Assembly (NCBI GenBank): GCA_027575765.1 | Contig: JANBPT010000021.1 | Span: 56,346-120,345, forward strand | Source: Tieghemiomyces parasiticus | Lineage: Eukaryota > Kickxellomycota > Dimargaritomycetes > Dimargaritales > Dimargaritaceae | DNA: 64,000 bases | Reading direction: 5' to 3' | Shown: positions 44,802-55,788 of the stretch, one piece after another | Position numbering within the stretch: the first letter of the stretch is position 1 | Layout: the number at the start of each line of letters is the position of its first letter | Notes under the pieces: generated by a model | The model's input: only the letters and a program-made list of their open reading frames with translations | Told to the model about the DNA's origin: nothing | Database searches by the model: none | Position numbers and translations under genes: made by a program

Positions 44802-45675
44802 TTAGAACACGAGGGCGGCACCCTTGGTCTTCTTGTCACCACCGAGCTCGAAGTGCTTGCAGCGCTTGAGGGCGGTCTGGTGCTTGTGCTTGCACGAGTT
44901 GCACTCGAGGCGGAGCACGACCTTCTTGGTGGTCTTGGCCTTCTTGTGGAACACAGGCTTGGTCTGACCACCGAAACCGCTCTGCTTTCTGTCGTAACGG
45001 CGCTTACCTGAGGGTTGAAAGGGTGGGGGGGAGGGTTACAGGAGACATGTGGGGGCGATATGAGGTTAAAGCGTGCCGCCATAAGATGATCAAAGGGACG
45101 TGTCCGTGACCCCTCCCTTCGGGGTTTTACAGATCGGAAGCGGTGGCCTAGGTTGGCTCCCCTTCCCATCGTGCGTTATTTGGGGTTACTTACCCTGGGC
45201 GAAGAGCGAGGCCTTGCCAGTCTTGTACTGGGTCACCTTGTGGGGGGTGTGCTTGCGGCAAGCAGAGCTCGCGCAGTAAGCGTTGCGGGTCTTCGGGATG
45301 TTCACCTGGAGACGAAACGCGACGTGGAATAATCAGTGGTGAGCGGGTATTTGTTAGATGCGGAATCTTGAAACTGGAACCAAGGACGTTCCGGATTCAG
45401 CTGGTGTAGCGCGTCTGGTGCCCCTTCCGGTGGCGATGGGGCAGTAGCTCCGCCATCGCTGAATCAGGCACCCCGACCGTAGGTCCCCCTCCAGTGGTCG
45501 TCAGGGGCCTCATCCATCCGTCAGCGTGCTTGGTTCCGTTCGTGCAGAGTTCCTCCCGGGTCTACCTGTCGGGGTAAGCTGTCCGCTGGGAACGGCGTGA
45601 AGACGGATGGATGGATGGACGGCAACTAGGCGACGCCGGAGGGGGGGCATGGAGGCGGATAGTACGCCTTACCAT
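44802..45675 (-). CDS. RPL42: 60S ribosomal protein eL42 (L44/L36a)
   Basis: Zinc-ribbon protein near the ribosomal E site. Exons 45673-45675 (ATG only), 45194-45305 and 44802-45007 give exactly 106 aa: [78 protein letters not shown] and a C-terminal [13 protein letters not shown]. The zinc cysteines are present in CRKH and CNSCKHKH...CKHFE blocks. Position 56 is Pro (QTKPVFH), the cycloheximide-sensitive form. Intron 1 (367 bp) directly follows the start codon and contains strong inverted repeats. It is divergent from pescadillo across 900 bp. Confidence 0.97.
45417..45472 (-). ncRNA. Candidate structured RNA (hairpin) in eL42 intron 1
   Basis: A two-tier inverted repeat: GGTGCC (45417-45422) pairs with GGCACC (45467-45472), and inside it GCGATGG (45433-45439) pairs perfectly with CCATCGC (45453-45459), leaving an internal loop and a 13-base terminal loop. 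A second weaker hairpin may lie at about 45530-45595. Ribosomal-protein introns often host snoRNAs, and a hairpin with internal loop resembles the H/ACA shape, but I cannot confirm H and ACA boxes. Confidence 0.25.
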
Positions 45676-46577
45676 TTTGATATAAGGTACCGTCCGGTCA
45701 CTTGGAACGAAAGAAAGTGAGGTAACGAGGAAGGCGAAAGAGGAGGAAACTTTGGATTGCCGCTGAAGGGATAGTGGTTAATAGGCCCATCTGCGAGGCC
45801 ATCCTTCCCAGGGCCTGGCTTAGGCTTGGGGGTTGTAAGAGGTCAGCTATCCTACCATGGCAGGCCACAGCAGCCAAGGTGGGCACCAAGTGTGGTGGTG
45901 TCACGGTCACTCAGCCTACCTGATTCCGATGCTTGACTGTTCAGCCCTCCCTACGATGAGCCCGTGGAGGATGCCGTGGCAGCCAGGAGGGGGTTGGCCG
46001 CTAGCTTGGCTGGTCAGTCTACGACTCCCCCACAGTGGGCAGGCTCCAGCCTCTCGATCCCTCCATATATAATCACGTGAGAGAATTCTCCATCGAGTAT
46101 GCGGGTGGTCTGGCCTTTTTGCAAACTCGGGGCATCTGCTTGACCTCGCCACAGACTGGCAAGCACGGCACTACTAAATGAGCAGTTTAAGGTGTCGTGT
46201 TTGACCAGGCCCTTGGCGCCTGTAGAAAAAAAAAGAAGAAAAAAAGTATTATCACTTGTAGCCCGAGGGGTAGCGGCCCACTCTACAACTCCACTTACCC
46301 GAATCTCTTGCGACTTCTATGTCTACCAACCGAGTCTACCGATTAGCAGAAACGTTTGCTCCTTGTCCTGTCCTGCTTAGCCGCCCCTCGGTCACCATAT
46401 TCACCGATTCTCTGTAGCTCGTACTCGCTACATTGTGAGCCATTGACTTCGCTACGCAGCCCGACCTCCCCCTTTAGTGCCATTGCAACGGAGCACATTG
46501 CCGGTCCCATTGTAATCAGTTTTACCGGTCATTTTTCTACTCCGTCTTATCTTTGCTATACCCGATAGTCCACCGCC
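45676..46577. other. Divergent promoter region eL42 / pescadillo
   Basis: 900 bp between opposed starts of two ribosome-related genes; no gene seen. It contains a CACGTG/TATATAA block (46066-46080), an A-rich tract near 46227-46245 and a pyrimidine-rich leader before pescadillo. Confidence 0.5.
46067..46080 (-). promoter_or_regulatory. E-box-containing 14-mer upstream of eL42
   Basis: On the minus strand this reads TCACGTGATTATAT, identical to 30074-30087 upstream of NSA2 and oriented toward eL42, 392 bp before its ATG. CACGTG is a bHLH core; function is inferred. Confidence 0.3.
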
Positions 46578-48674
46578 ATGGGTCTGAAAATCAAGAAGGG
46601 CGAGCGGGGTACTGGGAGGCGGTACCTTAGCCGGACGCAGGCTTTGCGGAAACTGCAGGTAACTCTCAATGACTTCCGGTAAGTAGCACGTTTCGTGTCT
46701 GGCGTCGCGACGGCCTGGCAGCAGTACTGCCCCCAGCAAGTTTTCCCCTGTAAGCCCTAACCGTAAATTCCCCTCCATACAATCTAACACATTATTTCCT
46801 CCTCCCGCCTCCATTTTGTTTTTCCACTCTCCCCCTCCAGCCGCCTTTGTATCCTCAAGGGTATCTACCCGCGGGTGCCGGAGGTGGCCAAGAGCCTGAA
46901 GAGTAACGCACACCGTTCGACGTTCTACTACCTCAAGGACATCCAGTTTCTCTCGCACGATCCCCTGCTCCGCAAGTTCCGCGAGCACAAGATCTTCGTG
47001 CGTAAGCTGACGAAGCTGATCGCCAAGCGCGAGCAGGCGGCCAAGGAGGCCCTCGAGGAGAACCGTCCGGTGTACACCCTGGATCACCTGGTCAAGGAGC
47101 GTTACCCGACGTTTGTGGATGCGCTGCGGGACCTAGACGACGCCCTTAGTCTGCTGACGCTCTTCTCGCGTCTCCCGAAATCACGGGGGATCCCGCAGTC
47201 TCGCATCCATAACTGCCGGACCTTGATGGCCGAGTTCCAGCACTATGTGATGCACGCCAGTGCTCTCCGTAAGGTGTTTTTCTCCGTCAAAGGAATTTAC
47301 TACCAGGCCGAAATTAAGGGTACTCCGATCACCTGGTTAGTGCCCTACGAATTCAACATGCCGGTGCCCCGGGACGTGGACGTGCGCGTCATGCTGACCT
47401 TCCTCGAGTTTTACGAGACCCTGCTGGGGTTCGTCAATTTCCAGCTTTACACCGAGCTGAACTTGGCCTATCCTCCGCGGATCGATGAAGAGGCGGCGGA
47501 GGCCGGGGAGGCCATTGACGGCTGCCGGGTCGAGCCCCAGTCGGTACTGGGCGATATCGCCGCCGATGCTGACAGCATGGACACCGACATGGCCAAGCCA
47601 GCCAAGACCACCGTGAGCGCTCGTCAGATGGCCAGCCTGCAGAAGAAGGTTAAGGAGATTAGCGCCCGTACCGCCATGGACCAGGAAGACAACAACACCG
47701 CCGCGGAGTCGGCAGATGAGACAACCGACATTGGTGCCGATCTGGCCGAGTTTGTCACGGCGGCTCAGACCACCCGGACCGCTCAGTCCGCCGCTGCAGG
47801 TGAAGAGGAGGAGGAGGAGCAGGACGATTCGCTGCTTAAGGTCGAGGAGCTCCAGCGGCTAGTGGATTCGGCCGGTTCGGATGACCGCGGTACGCTCTTC
47901 GCCGGGAAGGTCTTTTTCATTTCGCGCGAAGTCCCGCGGACCACTCTCCTCTTCCTTGTCCGCAGTTTCGGCGGACAGGTCGGGTGGGACGCCACGGTAG
48001 CCGGCGGGTCCCCGTTCGGTGTAGATGATCCACGCATCACCTACCAGATCAGTGACCGTCCCAACCTCGCTCATACCGTGTTGGGCCGCAAGTACGTCCA
48101 GCCGCAGTGGGTTGCCGATAGTATTAACTTTGGCAAACTCATGGAACCCAACCTCTACGCTCCGGGGCGCGCCCTTCCGGCTCACCTGTCGCCGTTCGTG
48201 GAGTACCGCGCGGGTGATTACGTGCCCGAGGAGGCCAAGACCCTCGCCCAGGGTGGGGTGACCGGCGCTAGTCTGGATGATGATGAGGAGGAGGAAGTGA
48301 CGGACTCTGACGAAGACAACGAGGAAGAGGACCAGCTAGAGGCCGAGCTCAAGGCTGAGCGTGCCGGAGTATCTTCGGCCGAGTTTGCCGCCAAGAACAA
48401 GGCGAAGCAGTCGAAGAAGGGTGCTAACAAGTCGTCCACGAAGGCCACCGAGACGCCCAAGGCGGCCGTTAGTAAGAAGCGTAACACCAAGGCCGCGGAG
48501 ACTGAGGCTAAGGCCGCCGAACTCCAGGACCTCACCAAGGCCCTTCTGCCCAACCGTAAGCGCCGAATTGTCGAACGCTTGGAACGCCAGACCAAGGCCG
48601 ATCAGACCGAGAAGCTTAAGCTGCAGCAGCGCAAGGATAACATCAAACGTCAAGCCAAGAAGCAGCGGTCGTAG
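46578..48674 (+). CDS. NOP7: Pescadillo homologue (NOP7/PES1)
   Basis: Core of the PeBoW (Nop7-Erb1-Ytm1) complex for 60S subunit maturation in the nucleolus. Exons 46578-46678 and 46841-48674 give 644 aa, joined as RKLQVTLNDFR|RLCILKGIYPR. The Pescadillo N domain is clear: HRSTFYYLKDIQFLSHDPLL, LVKERYPTFVDALRDLDDAL, VFFSVKGIYYQAEIKGTPIT and VRVMLTFLEFYETLLGF. A BRCT domain lies at about 382-480 (LFAGKVFFISREVPRTTLLF, FGGQVGWDAT, KYVQPQWVADSINFGKL). The C-terminus is acidic (DDDEEEEVTDSDEDNEEED), then Lys/Ala-rich, ending in the basic KRRIVERLERQ segment, a likely nucleolar-targeting region. Length is close to family usual. Confidence 0.97.
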
Positions 48675-49317
48675 AAAAGGTGCCCCCCCCGCTCCAGGCG
48701 TTTGACTAGTCACTGCTTACGCTGTCATTGTGTACCTCTCGCGTTGACCCCCCCCCCACCAATATACACTCCATCGGGGGGGAGGGAGAGAGGAAAACGG
48801 ATTGGAGACGACCTACTCATGTCCCTCGCGTTCTTTTCTCTAAGTTTGAAGTATTTCCCGTAGTTTATTCAATGCTAGCCGCTCATCACTCGCATATTTT
48901 CAGTAAATTTCGTCTATCCTATCCGCCAGGCATTATCGGTTGCAATGTAGGGAGGGCTTGGCGGGGCGAATGGGTCAGGTCATGGGTGTGTTGAAGGCTA
49001 CTGAAAGAGGGTGTATGCACCGAGGTCAATGGGTGGGCCGTGCCTCTTGCTGGCTGGCGGTGCTTGCAGGCAGTATTACTAGCTTTTATCAGCGCGGACC
49101 TCCTGAACCTCCTCCATCCGTGCCAGTCCAAGGCACTAACATCTGTGAGGGGCTGCCTGGAATCCCGCCGCCCGTGTCACATCCAACTCCCCGCTTTTCC
49201 TCTAAGCCGTTAACGGTTAGTTTCATCCCATTCCATATCCTTTAACCCCCCTCTCTCTCTCACTCCCTCCATTGTGCCCTACTATCAGCCATCCTCCCTC
49301 CCTCATCCCTGGTCAGC
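48675..49317. other. Intergenic: pescadillo 3' flank and LSM1 promoter
   Basis: No gene. Poly-C and poly-G runs occur near 48683-48790; a CT-rich leader (about 49245-49310) precedes LSM1. Confidence 0.5.
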
Positions 49318-50323
49318 ATGAGCAGCTTCATCCCCAACCAGATTTTCACAACGTCCGGCAGTCTGATAGATCTCTTGGACAGTAAGTCGGTGGCATCTCG
49401 GAATCTGGAATGTACCCCCAGGAATTTGAAGCACGAGACCGTTTTTTTGGGCGGATCTGCAGTTATGGACGCTGTAACCGTAGCACGGCCATAGGGGCGG
49501 AAGGTATCAGCGATGGGGTACTAACCAGCTTCCGGCGACGGAGAAGCCGATACTGGTCGCCGATTAAAGCCGAGTACCACTAACGGGCTTGCCTTGCTCT
49601 ATTGTCATCCTCGTAAACGACAACTACGTATCCAGAACGATTGCTGGTCATGCTCCGAGACGGTCGTAAGATTATCGGCTACCTACGTTCTTATGATCAG
49701 TACGGTAAGTGGAACCTGGCAATTGATGATCAGCATTGTGCCAGAACTTATAATTTTACCTAGTCTGTGCCGAGTCGGGGAAGCTGTCTCGCGTGAATGT
49801 TAACAGGCCAATTATCCACCTCCCCACTCGCTTCATTGCTCCTTCCCAGCCAATCTGGTATTGCAGGATAGTATCGAACGGATATACGTGAAGGACGTCT
49901 ATGGTGACCTTGATCGGGGCGTGTTTCTAGTCCGCGGTGAGAACGTGGTGCTTCTCGGGGAGATTGTAAGTTACTTCAGATCTAACCGCGGGATGCGACC
50001 CCGCCGTCGCCTTGCTAACTGCTTACACTAGTAGGCCGACACCGTCGTTCCGTTTTCATGGCTAACAACTCTTTTGTACTCACACACGCCTTGGCCACCG
50101 CATGAATCCCGCTATGCATCTTGGGGCTTTAATTATTAATATCCAATCCTACCAGGACAACAACAAGGACGACGACTTGCCGCTAAATCAGGTATCATTC
50201 GCTGAGGCCCTCCGCATTCGGGATCAAGAGGCGGAAGAGCGCCAGAAACAGGAGAGAGTCAAAAACCAGCTCCTGCACAACCAGGGCTTCAGCGTGGACT
50301 TTATCGAAACTGACCTGTATTAG
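49318..50323 (+). CDS. LSM1: LSM1, mRNA-decay LSm ring subunit
   Basis: Subunit specific to the cytoplasmic Lsm1-7/Pat1 ring that binds oligoadenylated mRNA 3' ends and promotes decapping. Exons 49318-49381, 49636-49704, 49850-49965 and 50156-50323 join in phase to give 138 aa. Sm1: [48 protein letters not shown]. Sm2: [16 protein letters not shown]. The C-terminal tail ([18 protein letters not shown]... ending DFIETDLY) is the Lsm1-type extension that reaches across the ring. It is convergent with PEX14. Confidence 0.95.
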
Positions 50324-50663
50324 TAGGCGCGTGTATGGGGGTTTTATTAGCACTCAGCACCACCCTTCTCGTCTTTATCCGCACCCTCGGTCAAAGCTTC
50401 TACCGGTTAGAATAAATTCGCGAAGCGGTCTTGTCGGAGTTAAAGAGATGCCATCAATGGGAACTACACTCCCCAAGCTTTGTGACCACTCTCTCATGGT
50501 GACTGGCGGGTCTGAGCTATAGTCCGGGCCCAGGGGCCTTACTTGTTCAAGCAACGTGGATATAAGTTTATCAGAGTACATTATTGTATAAGATTTGGAC
50601 GCTAGTCGGTTCAAGTCATTATCGTTGGCTCGTATTCGAGCCCCCCTTCGGACTTCCCACACC
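50324..50663. other. Convergent 3' flanks of LSM1 and PEX14
   Basis: 340 bp between two stop codons; AT-richer, with no gene seen. Confidence 0.5.
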
Positions 50664-51869
50664 TTACGAAGCCTTGGAAGCCGCATCGTCGTTGGTCCGC
50701 GGCGACGCATCGGTCTGCGGGGAGGTGTACTCACCCGTAGGTTCACTAGAGGGTTTAGGCGACGGCTGGACCATCTGCCACGCGGGCAGCCCACCGGCGC
50801 TGCTAGGGGAGGCGCCGCCGGCTGACCGGGCGGCGAAGGCGGCGGCCTTGGCGGCGTAGCTAGCGTGGCCGGCGTCACTGCCATTTACTGGGGAGGTTGC
50901 TTCGTAGTACGACCCGCTGGTCCCGCCCTGCTGAGGGTTCGGGGAGCTGGCCGGCGCGGGCGAGGCTGTCCCATTTTGGGGCCCACGGCGGCTGAGGAAC
51001 AGGCTCTTGAGCGATTTGAGCTCGCCCTGCAGGTCCTGGAAAGCGCGGGACTGGGTGTCCTTGTTACGCTCGACAGCCTCGGGGAGTAGCTTGGTGATGG
51101 ATTCAAACTCGCTCCGGATGGTGTCGACGTCACGGCTACGCTGGGACTCCCGTTCCTGCCACTGCTCGAGGACCTTGGTCATGGTCTCGACGGAGGTCTG
51201 GAGCTTGGCGGTCTGGTCACTCACGAGCTGGACGGTATCCTGTGACTGTTTTTGCAGGGTGGTTAGGGCCTCACGGGTCTCGGTGAGCTCTTTTTGGAGG
51301 GTAGTGCGCTCGTCGTCCAGTTCCGTCTGGAGGTCAGCGAAGGCCCGTTTTTGGATGTACGGCACGAGGTACTTGGTGGTGATGCCGTAGAGGCCGTACC
51401 CGACCCCAGAAGCCACCACCGCCGCGATGAAATAATCCTTCCAGTGCATCTGCGGTACCGGTGGTGGTGGGGCCTGTGGGTACATGGCTCCGTGTGCGGG
51501 GTAACCGTAGGGGGCGGCGCCGGTCGCGGGTGGCGGGTAGGAAGTGTAAACGGGGGCGGTTGTGGTAGCCATGGTCCCACTGGCCGTGTCGGCGCCGCCG
51601 AGACCGGCCTGGGCCACGGCGGCCGTGATTTCTTCCGGAGTTAGACCCTTGGAAGTGAGGAAGGCCTTGCGTTTGTCGAGTGAGGCGCTCTGGACCTTGG
51701 GGTCGGCCAGGAAACGCACGGCGCTCTGTATCAGGTCAGGACGCAGGGCGGCGGAGGATTGGGGCACCGGGGCTGGTGGTGGCAGGGTTGCCGGAGCTGG
51801 GCCGGCCGGGACGGAGGCATCGGGGGTGGGAGGCGTCACTGTGCCCTGATTGTTGGCGTCGGAACTCAT
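50664..51869 (-). CDS. PEX14: Peroxin 14 (PEX14), peroxisomal import docking protein
   Basis: Docks the Pex5 cargo receptor at the peroxisome membrane. Intronless, 401 aa from the ATG of MSSDANNQG. A Pro-rich start precedes the conserved N-terminal helical domain (about 42-90: LRPDLIQSAVRFLADPKVQS, RKAFLTSKGLTPEEITAAV), which binds WxxxF/Y motifs. Then a Pro/Tyr/Ala-rich linker, one membrane segment (YFIAAVVASGVGYGLYGITT), a long coiled coil (LQTELDDERTTLQKELTETR through SRDVDTIRSEFESITKL) and a disordered Ser/Pro/Gly tail. Domain order and length fit PEX14. It is divergent from the isocitrate dehydrogenase gene. Confidence 0.94.
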   Translation of the reverse strand: MSSDANNQGTVTPPTPDASVPAGPAPATLPPPAPVPQSSAALRPDLIQSAVRFLADPKVQSASLDKRKAFLTSKGLTPEEITAAVAQAGLGGADTASGTMATTTAPVYTSYPPPATGAAPYGYPAHGAMYPQAPPPPVPQMHWKDYFIAAVVASGVGYGLYGITTKYLVPYIQKRAFADLQTELDDERTTLQKELTETREALTTLQKQSQDTVQLVSDQTAKLQTSVETMTKVLEQWQERESQRSRDVDTIRSEFESITKLLPEAVERNKDTQSRAFQDLQGELKSLKSLFLSRRGPQNGTASPAPASSPNPQQGGTSGSYYEATSPVNGSDAGHASYAAKAAAFAARSAGGASPSSAGGLPAWQMVQPSPKPSSEPTGEYTSPQTDASPRTNDDAASKAS

Positions 51870-53003
51870 GGAAGAGGAGGGAAGATGATTATAGAGAATA
51901 CCGCAGGAAGTTAGAGGGATAGGATTGCTGAGAGTAAGGTCACATGCAGTACGCTGGATATGTCGGGTGATGGTGTGCAATGGCGGAAACAAGAAGTGGC
52001 GGTGGACGAATGCCGTAGCCTATCAAGCCTGATTGTGTGAGCGTTTCACTACGGGCAGCATAGACTCGACGGGTGGCAGGGGTTTCCTAAACAATTAACG
52101 GGGGGTAAGTGGAAGTGTTAGGCGGCACGGGCGTGGCTAGTCAGTCCCTAAGGCCCGGCAGAGCGTCGGCGGCACGTGCGGATACTACCTCCTAAAAGTC
52201 CATCCGCCCATATATCAATTTTCCCACAACTGCATATGCCTTGTCGCAACACTCGGTCGTTCGTAGCGTGGGAGGGCCTGCAGTGGGGGGGGGGCTGCGG
52301 CCGCTGAGGGTATGGGACATAGGCTGATAAATGTCACAGCCTCCTGTTGCTCAGCCTCAAGCAACGGAATGAGCCATTTGCAACCTGGGCTGCTCTGCAT
52401 TTCTGAGGAGCCTCGGGGCCGTGTGACTGGCCAACCGCCTAGTGTGTAGATAACGATTAATAGGGCCCCTACACAAGTGGGATAGACTGGGATGGTGGGA
52501 GTGGTTGGGGAATTAGGTTGGCACCCCCCTACTGGACAGTGCGCTAGGTGCGTCACCTTATCTGGATGAGAGCGTATAGTAGGCATACAGAGCAAAGAGG
52601 CCGGTCGCATACAAAGCCTGTGCAGTCCTCGGAGGAACCACGCCAGCCCGCCACCACCCGGGCGAAGTCATGAGGGGATTTTGGCGTAGGCCGCGGGGGG
52701 CCGGCGCCGATCGCCATACTTACACCTCTCAGCTCTCAACGTCCGATCTCCTACCCGTCTCCCTCTGCCTTACCAAACCCCTCTTTTCATACTTTGGCTC
52801 GACGTACCTCCCGCAGCTCATTCGCCTGGACGCTTTTGTCACGCGGCCCCACCCCCCTTTCCCACCGTCCGACACCGTCACAAGCCAACCGCCCCTCTGT
52901 TCCCCGAGCACCCTTCCGCGTGCCACCGCCTCTTCTAGACCCCACCCGACTCCCTTTTAGGTCGCTGTCACCACTTGTACCACCCCCGTTAGCACCATTC
53001 ACT
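51870..53003. other. Divergent promoter region PEX14 / IDP1
   Basis: 1.1 kb without a gene. A CACGTG lies near 52173, and a pyrimidine-rich leader runs from about 52720 to the IDP1 ATG. Confidence 0.5.
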
Positions 53004-55304
53004 ATGCAAGCCTTCCGCCTCGCTTCTAAGCACGCCGCACGTCAAATGACTTCCCAAGGTATTCGCCACTGTAAGTAAATTAAGCCTCGGGTGCGATGTA
53101 GCCGTGCCCGGGAATAGTGATGCCTCAGAGAACTGGGACCCCCCCCGCAGCCCCGACCGAGGCAATTACGAATGACCAAGCCCTTACCCCGTGGGCGCCG
53201 CACGCTTCGAGCTTATACAGTCGGTTCCGAACCTTGTCGAACGCAGTTTCGCTCCGTCAAGTTGGGTCGAAAACGTTGCCTCCCCCAGTGCGCTGGCAGC
53301 GCGGCCTACCTGTCGGTCTAACCGCCTTCCCATGGTGGATTTAAGCCCGCAATGAGTTCACGATACCGCTGGGCCCAGGGCTGTACGATGGCCGGACTTG
53401 GTGACTAAGGCGTGCCCACAATCCTACTGCCAGGAGCCGAGAGATCCAAAGTCTGCCTGTGAAGGAGTGACCAGAAGGGCCAAGTCATTGGCGGCCATGT
53501 CCTGTACTTCATTGCATTTCTGACTAGGCTCACCCCCTTCATTAACCCTGAACGCAATGGAATATACTCTCGCCCATACTTTGTATCTATCCCAGACTCC
53601 CAAGCCTCCAAGATCGTGGTCGCCAACCCTGTGGTTGACCTCGATGGCGACGAGATGACGCGCATCATCTGGCAGAAGATCAAGGACCAGGTAAGCCGCC
53701 AATGGCTTGTAGTCCGGGTCCGCCTTTCGACGGAACCCTGTATACTGCTCAGACGCAGTTAATGATGATGATGACTGGTGGTTCGAATGAACCCGGCCGT
53801 GATCTAATCGTTTTATCATACCTCATGTCCATCACTACTATGGTTCCATCCACCTACGCCCCTTCCCCCAGCTGATCCTGCCGTACCTGAAGCTCGACAT
53901 CAAGTACTACGACTTGGGCATGGAGAACCGCGACAAGACCGATGATAAGGTTACCGTCGAGGCCGCCGAGGCAATCAAGAAGTACAATGTCGGCATTAAG
54001 TGCGCCACCATCACCCCGGACGAAGCCCGCGTCAAAGGTAATATATTTTTGACCGCGATCGATCTAACAATTATGTAAAAGACGTAATTCTCCTTTGCCA
54101 TCTGCCTTGCTAATCCCTCTCCTCCTCTACGCTACCGCCAATGCCATACCTTCTTCTCACCGCCGTCCCTCCACCAGAATTCAACCTGAAGCAGATGTGG
54201 CGGTCCCCCAACGGTACCATCCGTAACATTCTGGGCGGGACTGTGTTCCGCGAGCCCATTCTCATGAAGAGCGTCCCCCGCATCGTGCCGGGCTGGACCA
54301 ACCCCATCGTCATTGGCCGTCACGCCTTTGGTGACCAGGTAAGCTGAAACGGACCCAGCTTAGCGTAGTAGCATCGCCACGCCTCTCTGGTTTCACCACA
54401 ACCAACCCCCCTCCGGTTAGTTCTGACCTTGTTCTACACCCGTACCATTCCTCTCCCGTTTTGCACATTTGGTACCATCTAGTACAAGGCCACCGATTTT
54501 GTGGTCGACCGCCCGGGCAAGTTTGAAATCCTGTTCACCCCGGCCGACGGCTCGGAGCCGCAGCGCATGGAGGTATACGACTTCCCGGGCCGCGGAGTGG
54601 GCATGGCGATGTACAACGTAGATGATTCCATCTCCGGGTTCGCGCATAGCTGTTTCCGGCTGGCTCTGGATAAGAAGTACCCGCTGTACATGAGCACTAA
54701 GAACACCATCCTGAAGCGCTACGACGGGCGGTTCAAGGACATCTTCCAAGACATTTACGAGCGCGAGTACCGTACCCAGTACGAGGCGGCCGGGATCTGG
54801 TACGAGCACCGCCTGATTGACGATATGGTGGCGCAGGCCCTGAAGTCCAGCGGCGGGTTCGTGTGGGCGTGCAAAAACTACGACGGTGACGTGCAGTCCG
54901 ACATTTTGGCTCAGGGGTTTGGTTCCCTGGGGCTGATGGCTTCGGTACTCACCACGCCCGATGGTAAGACGCTGGAGGCGGAGGCCGCCCACGGCACCGT
55001 CACTCGTCACTACCGTGAACACCAGAAGGGTCGCGAGACGTCGACCAACCCGATCGCGTCCATTTTCGCCTGGACCCGTGGACTGGCCCACCGTGCCAAG
55101 CTCGACGAGAACGAGGCCCTCGCCCGGTTCTGCACTGACCTTGAGCAGTCCTGCATCGATACCGTCGACAAGGATGGTATCATGACCAAGGACCTGGCCC
55201 TCGCCATCCACGGCAAGCAATTGGAGCGCTCCCACTACGTGACCACCGGCGAGTTTATGGATCACGTCACCAAGAAGCTGCAGCAGCTTCGCGCCCAGCT
55301 GTAG
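53004..55304 (+). CDS. IDP1: NADP-dependent isocitrate dehydrogenase, mitochondrial type
   Basis: Oxidatively decarboxylates isocitrate to 2-oxoglutarate, making NADPH. Exons 53004-53070, 53596-53690, 53872-54037, 54178-54338 and 54483-55304 join in phase to give 436 aa. The first exon, [20 protein letters not shown], is an amphipathic basic presequence for mitochondria. Conserved core: [137 protein letters not shown] and [13 protein letters not shown]. The start of exon 2 encodes [15 protein letters not shown]. Intron 1 (525 bp) is the longest. Confidence 0.97.
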
Positions 55305-55788
55305 AGGGCTGAGGTCCAAGTATGTCCGTCGAGGATGACGAGGCCCTAGGTGCCATGTCCTCTCGGTCGCGCTGATTGGCATGTACCGGGAAGAGGAGGA
55401 CTAGGAGGCTGGGCCCTTTTTTGGTCCTGAACTTAGCTTCCGATTGACCTGTTTATTTGGTGCTGTCTATTAAAACTCGACAATCTAAAGGTGGAAAAAT
55501 ATAGGGCCATCAGAGCCATTAATAGCGTTCAGGTTGGGCATCCCCTGGGCTTGGGGGTGAGGTGGTGCTTGGCCCATAGTCCACGCGGTTTCGTCATACA
55601 GAAACGGACCAGCCCAGCTACCCTAACTCCGTCACTCCTCCCTGCCTCTCAACTTGCTCACTATTGTTTACTAATCTCCTTGCGTGTCCGTCGGCCAATA
55701 CTTCACCATAGTGATTCCAACCCGCCTGGCTTCATTCCTCTTCACCCTTATTCAAAGTTTCACCTTGCCCTGTGTGTAGCTACCCGTC
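55305..55788. other. Intergenic: IDP1 3' flank / small coiled-coil gene promoter
   Basis: No gene seen in this 484 bp; CT-rich sequence leads into the next ATG. Confidence 0.45.

Noticed and set aside
53764..53800. Possible tRNA B-box (GGTTCGAAT) in IDP1 intron 2
   Set aside because: No matching A-box or cloverleaf stems at the right distance.
54417..55382. 321-codon minus-strand open frame opposite the last IDP1 exon
   Set aside because: Antisense shadow of a highly conserved exon.
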